A stretch of 64,000 nt of DNA from Stenotrophomonas sp. 57 (lineage in GTDB: Bacteria; Pseudomonadota; Gammaproteobacteria; Xanthomonadales; Xanthomonadaceae), in contig NZ_CP127407.1 in NCBI RefSeq assembly GCF_030291075.1, positions 3,036,001 through 3,100,000 of the forward strand. The letters are read 5' to 3'. Below the pieces are notes generated by a model, which did not search any database, had not been told where the DNA came from, and worked only from the letters and a program-made list of their open reading frames with translations. The position numbers were made by a program, and so were the translations under genes. Every line of letters starts with the position of its first letter. Position 1 is the first letter of the stretch. This document shows, piece after piece, positions 59,086-64,000 of this stretch.

Positions 59086-59299
59086 AACGGGCACCAGCGG
59101 TATCGAGGGGGATAACCCAACATCATACAAGCTGGACGTAGCCTGACTGAAATTCAGGATTGCTACAGATTCGTGCACAGCTTGTTAAGTTCATGTTACG
59201 TTCGCTGAGCACTGGTTTTGGGCTGCGTCGCTGTTTCACGGCGCGCACGATGGCGCATGCGCAGTGCCGTATTCGTATTTGCTCTTTGAACGGAACTAC
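59086..59299. other. Divergent gap between apbC and the first TonB receptor
   Basis: About 210 bases carrying signals for both genes. The plus strand holds TTAAGTTCATGTTACGTTC at 59,185-59,203, related to a motif in front of the second receptor. The ribosome site of the receptor is weak (CGGAACTAC before ATG). Confidence 0.55.
59185..59203 (+). promoter_or_regulatory. Shared upstream motif, receptor 1
   Basis: TTAAGTTCATGTTACGTTC, matching TTAAACGCGTGTTACGGTC upstream of the second receptor at 14 of 19 positions. It is about 97 bases before the ATG. It could contain promoter or operator elements common to both receptors. Confidence 0.45.
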
Positions 59300-62095
59300 A
59301 TGAAAGACCTTCGCAATTCCGCACGTCGCAACACCCTCGCTGTCGCCTTGATCTCCGCCCTGGTCGCCGCCTCGCCGGCAATGGCCCAGGACAAGGCCAC
59401 CAACCTGGACAAGATCACCGTCACCGGTTCGCTGATCCCGCAGACCCAGGTTGAGACCCAGACCCCGGTCATGACCATCAGCGCTGAAGCCATCCAGTCG
59501 CGCGGCTTCAACAGCGTCGCCGAAGTGCTGCAGCAGTCCTCGCTGACCACCGGCGGCATCCAGGGCGGCCAGACCTCCGCCTCGTTCACCCAGGGCGCCG
59601 AAGCCGCTGGCATGTTCGGCCTGAATCCGGGGTACACCAAGTACCTGATCAACGGCCGCCCGATGATGTCCTACCCGGCGCTGTACAACGGCGGCGACGC
59701 GTTCAACAACATCAGCGGCATTCCGATCGACATCGTCGAGCGCATCGAAGTCCTGCCGGGTGGCCAGTCCTCCCTGTACGGTTCGGACGCGATCGCCGGC
59801 GTGGTCAACATCATCCTGAAGGACCACATGGAAGGCGGCAGCCTGTCCGTGCGTGGCGGCACCTCCACCGAAGGCGGTGGCAGCAGCTTCCGCATCAGTG
59901 GTGCCCACGGCTTCTCGGCGCTGGACGACCGCTTCAATGCACTGGTCAACGTGCAGATCGAAAGCAGCAACCCGATCTGGGGTTACCAGCGTGACCTGAC
60001 CAAGCAGAACAACACCCACGGCTACACCGCACAGCTGCCGTCGAACGACTTCGCCGTCATCGACGCCAAGACCAATGCGCTGTACATGATGGATCCGGGC
60101 AACTGCGCCAATGTCGCCGGCCAGTTCGGCGGCACCACCGTGCTGGGCAACCGCCCGACCGGCCAGTCCTGCGGCTCGGTGTTCGGCGCCGGCTACAAGA
60201 CCCTGAAGAACGGCAAGGACAGCGGCCAGTTCTATTCGTCGATGACCTTCGACGTGAACGACGACTTCCAGCTGTTCGCCGACGTGCTGTACAGCAAGGA
60301 AAAGACCGAATTCACCTCGGGCTCGAACTACCTGTGGTGGGGCACCAAGAGCACCATGGGCGGCTTCTACGACCAGGCGTCGGGCAAGCTGGTCAACCTG
60401 CAGCGCGCATTCGCTCCGGAAGACATCGGCGGCGAAGGCTACAAGAGCATCCTGAACAACGACAAGAGCCGTGCCTACCAGGTCACCCTGGGCGGCAAAG
60501 GCGCAGTCGGCAACTGGGACTACAGCCTGAGTTTCACCCGCGGTGAATACCGCCTGGATGAAAGCAAGTTCCAGCGCTTCGGCAATGCCATCAACAGCTA
60601 CTTCACCGACAAGGTGCTGGGCCCGCAGCTGGGCACCAAGGATGGCTTCGGCATCTACAACACCAACTGGGGCGCGTTCTACTCGCCGATCTCGCCGGAA
60701 GATTTCGCTGGCTTCACCGGTTACACCACCAACCACAGCCGCACCTGGCAGAACCTGGCGCGCGCACAGGTCACCAACGGTTCGCTGTTCTCGCTGCCGG
60801 GTGGCGATGCCGGCCTGGCCGTGGTCGTCGAAGGCGGCAGCGAAGGTTGGGACTACAGCCCCGACCAGCGCCTGCTGGACGGCGACGTGTGGGGCTCGTC
60901 GGCTGTTGCCGGCAATGGCCATCGCAGCAACTACGCGGTGACCAGCGAGCTGCGCATGCCGCTGCTGGAGTCGCTGACGGTGACCGCTTCCGGTCGCTAT
61001 GACGCCTTCAAGATCGCCGACAACACCGTCGACAAGGCCACCTACAGCGTGGGCGTTGAGTTCCGTCCGATCGAAAGCCTGCTGTTCCGCGGCAAGTACG
61101 GCACCGCCTTCCGCGCGCCGACCCTGCCCGACGCCTTCCAGGGCCGCAGCGGCTACTACGCTGCCAACTCGACCGACTACTACCGTTGCGGCGAGCTGGG
61201 CTACACCCCGGGCAACACCGACGCCTGCCGCTACGCCGACAGCGTCTCGGTCTACTCCGAGCGTGCCGGCAACCCGGACCTGGAGCCGATCACCGCCGAC
61301 GTCTGGAACGCGGGCATCGTCTGGGCGCCGATGGCGAACCTGTCGATCTCGGCCGACTACTACAACTGGAAGATCGAGAACGAAGTCGATACGGCCAGCA
61401 CCGACCAGCTGCTGCTGGCCGAGTACTACTGCCGCAACGGCCTGCCGAACGGCTCCTCGGCCACCTGCCAGAACGTGGCTGACTGGGTCACCCGTGATTC
61501 GGCCGGCAACCTGAGCTCGCTGTACACCCCGAAGATGAACGTGGCCCGCCAGAACCTGCAGGCCGTGACCGTCGGCTTCAAGTACCTGCAGGACATCGGC
61601 CGCTTCGGCTCGCTGCAGTTCTCGGGCAACTACACCAACATGCTGAAGCGTGAAGTGCAGGCGCAGCCGGGTGAGGACTTCCAGGACCTGCTGGGCAACC
61701 CGAAGTCGATGTGGAACTACGACAGCTACGCCAAGGTCCGTTCCGATGCGTCGGTGGCCTGGTCGCTGGACAAGTGGACCACCACGCTGTACGCGAACTA
61801 CATCGGCCACACCCCGAACTACCTGGCAGGCCTGAACGGCTACGAGTACACCCACGCCGCGTCGGGCTACAAGGCAGGGAAGTGGGCTTCGTACACCACG
61901 TACAACCTGAGCGTGAACTACCGCGCGCAGGATGACCTGACCCTGTCGCTGATGGTCAACAACGTGTTCAACAAGATGCCCGAGCAGCAGGCCCACAGCT
62001 ACCAGGGCACCTCCGGCACGCCGTTCAACAACTACCTGTACAACGTCTACGGCCGCACCGTGTACGTGCAGGCCAAGTACGACTTCGGCAAGTAA
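59300..62095 (+). CDS. TonB-dependent outer-membrane receptor (first of a tandem pair)
   Basis: A 931-residue outer-membrane protein. The signal peptide runs to about PAMAQ (NTLAVALISALVAASPAMAQ), followed by a plug domain with LDKITVTGSLIPQTQVETQT, RIEVLPGGQSSLYGSDAIAG and VVNIILKDHMEGG, then a 22-strand beta-barrel region (for example GVEFRPIESLLFRGKYGTAF and RAPTLPDAF). It ends YVQAKYDFGK, with an aromatic residue near the end typical of outer-membrane proteins. The start at 59,300 (MKDLRNSARRN) gives the signal peptide. The ligand is unknown; plug and barrel resemble the oar/IroN-like group rather than classical siderophore receptors. A strong terminator follows. Confidence 0.92.
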   Translation: MKDLRNSARRNTLAVALISALVAASPAMAQDKATNLDKITVTGSLIPQTQVETQTPVMTISAEAIQSRGFNSVAEVLQQSSLTTGGIQGGQTSASFTQGAEAAGMFGLNPGYTKYLINGRPMMSYPALYNGGDAFNNISGIPIDIVERIEVLPGGQSSLYGSDAIAGVVNIILKDHMEGGSLSVRGGTSTEGGGSSFRISGAHGFSALDDRFNALVNVQIESSNPIWGYQRDLTKQNNTHGYTAQLPSNDFAVIDAKTNALYMMDPGNCANVAGQFGGTTVLGNRPTGQSCGSVFGAGYKTLKNGKDSGQFYSSMTFDVNDDFQLFADVLYSKEKTEFTSGSNYLWWGTKSTMGGFYDQASGKLVNLQRAFAPEDIGGEGYKSILNNDKSRAYQVTLGGKGAVGNWDYSLSFTRGEYRLDESKFQRFGNAINSYFTDKVLGPQLGTKDGFGIYNTNWGAFYSPISPEDFAGFTGYTTNHSRTWQNLARAQVTNGSLFSLPGGDAGLAVVVEGGSEGWDYSPDQRLLDGDVWGSSAVAGNGHRSNYAVTSELRMPLLESLTVTASGRYDAFKIADNTVDKATYSVGVEFRPIESLLFRGKYGTAFRAPTLPDAFQGRSGYYAANSTDYYRCGELGYTPGNTDACRYADSVSVYSERAGNPDLEPITADVWNAGIVWAPMANLSISADYYNWKIENEVDTASTDQLLLAEYYCRNGLPNGSSATCQNVADWVTRDSAGNLSSLYTPKMNVARQNLQAVTVGFKYLQDIGRFGSLQFSGNYTNMLKREVQAQPGEDFQDLLGNPKSMWNYDSYAKVRSDASVAWSLDKWTTTLYANYIGHTPNYLAGLNGYEYTHAASGYKAGKWASYTTYNLSVNYRAQDDLTLSLMVNNVFNKMPEQQAHSYQGTSGTPFNNYLYNVYGRTVYVQAKYDFGK

Positions 62096-62126
62096 TCCCG
62101 TCGTTTTCCGGGTTTGATTCCGGACC

Positions 62127-62155
62127 AGGCCCCGCTTCGGCGGGGCCTTTTTTTT
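62127..62155 (+). terminator. Terminator after the first TonB receptor
   Basis: AGGCCCCGC-TTCG-GCGGGGCCT followed by a run of T. The stem is nine base pairs with a stable UUCG loop. It is about 30 bases after the stop codon. Confidence 0.95.
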
Positions 62156-62478
62156 GCCTCCGGCGGGCGATTGACGACGGGATCGCCACGCGCGTCAACC
62201 CCGCCTGGGGATGACGCAAACCATTGATGCAAAAGCATTCCCTGTAGTACGACAAGTTGCCCCGTACATCGGCATGTTTTGAAACACACCAAAACAATTG
62301 CCGCTACCCATTGATTCTCCAGCGCTTTTCAACCGCAAGGCCATTTGGCGAGATGACGGCCATGTGTTCGTAACGTTAAACGCGTGTTACGGTCCAGCTG
62401 AATGGAATGCAACTGAACAGTTCGTTAAACCGACAAGGAGGCCGGTCGCCAGGACATTGCTCACTACGGGAATTTTCC
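62156..62478 (+). other. Leader region of the second TonB receptor
   Basis: 323 bases without a gene. Beyond the terminator it holds the palindrome CGTAAC-N11-GTTACG (62,369-62,391) and the motif shared with receptor 1 (62,376-62,394). A CAAGGAGG at 62,434-62,441 looks like a strong ribosome site but lies about 37 bases before the ATG I use, so an upstream start or a short leader peptide deserves thought. Confidence 0.55.
62369..62391. promoter_or_regulatory. Inverted repeat upstream of the second TonB receptor
   Basis: CGTAAC, eleven bases, GTTACG: a perfect six-base inverted repeat about 90 bases before the receptor ATG. It overlaps the motif shared with the first receptor. A dimeric regulator could bind, but this is only inferred from symmetry and position. 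Confidence 0.5.
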
Positions 62479-64000
62479 ATGTCTCGCCATCGTTCCACAC
62501 TCTCGCGCCACCCTTTGACCCTCGCCCTGCTCGGTACCCTGCTCGCCTCCGGTACAGCGCTGGCGCAAAGCGGCAACGGGCCGACCCAGCTTGACCGCGT
62601 CACCGTCACCGGCTCGCTGATTCCGCAGACCGAAATCGAGAACCACACGCCGGTCCTGACGGTGACCGCCGAGGACATCCAGACCCGCGGTTTCACCAGC
62701 GTGGCCGACGTGCTGCAGCAGTCCTCACTGTCCACGGGCGGCCTGCAGGGCGGCCAGACTTCGGCCTCGTTCACCCAGGGCGCTGAAGCGGCCGGCATGT
62801 TCGGCCTCAGCCCGGGCTACACCAAGTACCTCATCAATGGCCGCCCGATGCTTTCGTATCCGGCGCTTTACAACGGCGGCGATACGTTCAACAACATCAG
62901 CGGCATTCCGATCGACATCGTGGAGCGCATCGAGATCCTGCCGGGTGGCCAGTCCTCCCTGTATGGCTCGGATGCGATTGCCGGCGTGGTCAACATCATC
63001 CTCAAGGAGCGCATGGACGGCGGCGTGCTCAATGTCCGTGGCGGCGCCTACAGCGAGGGTGGTGGCAACAGTTTCCGCCTGAGCGGCGCACACGGGTTCA
63101 ATGGCGTCGATGACCGCTTCCACGCGCTGGTCAACGTGCAATACGAAAAGACCAGCCCGATCTGGGGCTACCAGCGCGACCTGACCAAGGTCAACAATCC
63201 GGACGGCTACAGCCCGCAGTACGTTTCCAATGACTTCCTGGTGCTGCTGCCGGCCGCCAACAACCGCTACGCCATGATGGACCCGAACCTGTGCGCCAAC
63301 GTGGCGGGCCAGTTCGACGGCACCACCGTGCTGGGCACCCGCCCGACCGGCCAGGCCTGCGGCTCTGCATACGGCACCGGCTACAAGACCATCAAGAACG
63401 GCAAGGAAAGCGCGCAGATCTACAGCTCTGCCACCTTTGACGTGAATGACAATCTCCAGCTGTTCGGTGATGCGCTGTACAGCCTGGAAGAGGTCAAGTA
63501 TGCGACCGGCTCCAACTACACCTGGTGGGGCACCTCGTCCGGCTGGGGTCGCTTCTACGACCAGGCCAGCGGCCAGTACATGAACCTGCAGCGCGTGTTC
63601 GCGCCGGAAGACATCGGCGGCGCCGGCTACCGCGACATCATGAACACCGATCGAAACAAGGCCTACCAGGTGACACTGGGCGGCCGCGGCACGGCCGGCA
63701 ACTGGGACTACAGCCTCAGCTTCACCCGCGGCGAGTACAAGCTGACCGAGCGCAACTTCGTGCGCTGGAACGACCCGATCAACGACTACTTCGAGCAGCG
63801 CGTGCTGGGCCCGGTGCTGGGCACCACCAGCACCGGCTACAACATCTACAGCCCGAACTGGGAAGCGTTCTACTCGCCACTGCCGAGCGGTGATTTCCAG
63901 AGCTTCACCGGTTACAGCTACAGCCAGAGCCGTACCTGGCAGAACCTGGCCCGGGCCCAGGTCACCAACGGGTCGCTGTTCAAGCTGCCCGGTGGCGACG
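62479..64000 (+). CDS. TonB-dependent outer-membrane receptor (second of the tandem pair; partial)
   Basis: The first 507 codons of a receptor closely related to the one upstream; the end lies outside the window. The signal peptide is LTLALLGTLLASGTALA-QS, followed by LDRVTVTGSLIPQTEIENHT and by long stretches identical to the first receptor (GQSSLYGSDAIAGVVNIILK, GYTKYLINGRPM, NGGDTFNNISGIPIDIVERI). Barrel strands (YDQASGQYMNLQRVFAPEDI) are equally similar, and differences concentrate in loops. The pair looks like a tandem duplication that has diverged, perhaps for different ligands. Confidence 0.9.
   Translation, partial: MSRHRSTLSRHPLTLALLGTLLASGTALAQSGNGPTQLDRVTVTGSLIPQTEIENHTPVLTVTAEDIQTRGFTSVADVLQQSSLSTGGLQGGQTSASFTQGAEAAGMFGLSPGYTKYLINGRPMLSYPALYNGGDTFNNISGIPIDIVERIEILPGGQSSLYGSDAIAGVVNIILKERMDGGVLNVRGGAYSEGGGNSFRLSGAHGFNGVDDRFHALVNVQYEKTSPIWGYQRDLTKVNNPDGYSPQYVSNDFLVLLPAANNRYAMMDPNLCANVAGQFDGTTVLGTRPTGQACGSAYGTGYKTIKNGKESAQIYSSATFDVNDNLQLFGDALYSLEEVKYATGSNYTWWGTSSGWGRFYDQASGQYMNLQRVFAPEDIGGAGYRDIMNTDRNKAYQVTLGGRGTAGNWDYSLSFTRGEYKLTERNFVRWNDPINDYFEQRVLGPVLGTTSTGYNIYSPNWEAFYSPLPSGDFQSFTGYSYSQSRTWQNLARAQVTNGSLFKLPGGD

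Noticed and set aside
59123..61996. 957-codon minus-strand frame opposite the first TonB receptor
   Set aside because: Shadow of the receptor gene; the composition is Val/Gln/Arg/His-rich without motifs, and the receptor has signal peptide, plug and barrel features.

Overview
The window looks like a chromosomal segment of a Stenotrophomonas-type bacterium (Xanthomonadaceae). This is an inference from four things: the high G+C content with strong third-position GC, the gene order asd-fimV-truA-trpF, the run tpiA-secG-tRNA-Leu-nuoA..N, and many short palindromes that begin with GTAG, which match the SMAG/REP-like repeats described in S. maltophilia. I see no phage, transposase, integrase or CRISPR array. 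Most of the sequence is core genome.

Layout. 1-14,001 (minus strand): the respiratory complex I operon nuoA-N, with nuoN cut by the window edge, nuoC and nuoD as separate genes, and a histidine-rich insert in NuoL. 14,065-15,425 (minus): tRNA-Leu(GAG), secG and tpiA. 15,426-16,184: a gene-free stretch full of palindromes. 16,185-22,327: an isopenicillin-N-synthase-like 2OG-Fe(II) oxygenase, then on the plus strand a DUF3413/sulfatase (YejM/PbgA-like) membrane protein, a GT4 glycosyltransferase, a CE4-type polysaccharide deacetylase and galE, together an envelope-glycan group. 22,347-22,829: an RcnB-like gene broken by one in-frame amber codon. 23,088-28,239 (minus): trpB, a small lipoprotein gene, trpA, accD, glmM. 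A LysR regulator (trpI-like) diverges from trpB.

29,293-39,319 (minus): the least understood part. It is a five-gene cassette of a YqiJ-like OB-fold membrane protein, a YqiK-like flotillin, a 1797-residue AAA+ protein of the DUF3686 'DNA repair ATPase' type, a 235-residue coiled-coil protein and a TelA/KlaA family protein. The order suggests one transcription unit. It sits between trpF and trpB, which are close together in related genomes as I know them, so it looks like an accessory insertion into a biosynthetic block. It is the best candidate here for an undescribed membrane-stress system.

39,488-47,683 (minus): trpF, truA, a VOC-family protein, FimV, asd, a 2-hydroxyacid dehydrogenase, aroC and prmB. 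47,806-49,295 (plus): a SCO1/SenC protein and psd. 49,390-51,373 (minus): rraB and a LysM-containing lytic transglycosylase. 51,496-53,630 (plus): a HerA-like/DUF853 ATPase and greB. 53,813-56,007 (minus): a DUF3025 protein and rimO. 56,212-57,485 (plus): dienelactone hydrolase, a HIT protein and a 55-residue membrane peptide. 57,581-59,085 (minus): dcd and apbC. 59,300-64,000 (plus): two tandem, closely related TonB-dependent receptors, the second cut by the window end.

Gene functions hang together as energy conservation (complex I), envelope biogenesis (secG, YejM-like, psd, galE, glmM, transglycosylase, FimV), tryptophan/aspartate/shikimate biosynthesis (trpFBA, asd, aroC), and translation or RNA maturation (truA, prmB, rimO, rraB). 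Many gene pairs overlap by 1-10 bases (ATGA, GTGA or TGATG junctions), which implies translational coupling. Start sites were chosen from family lengths, ribosome-binding sites and these overlaps. No alignment or database search could be run.
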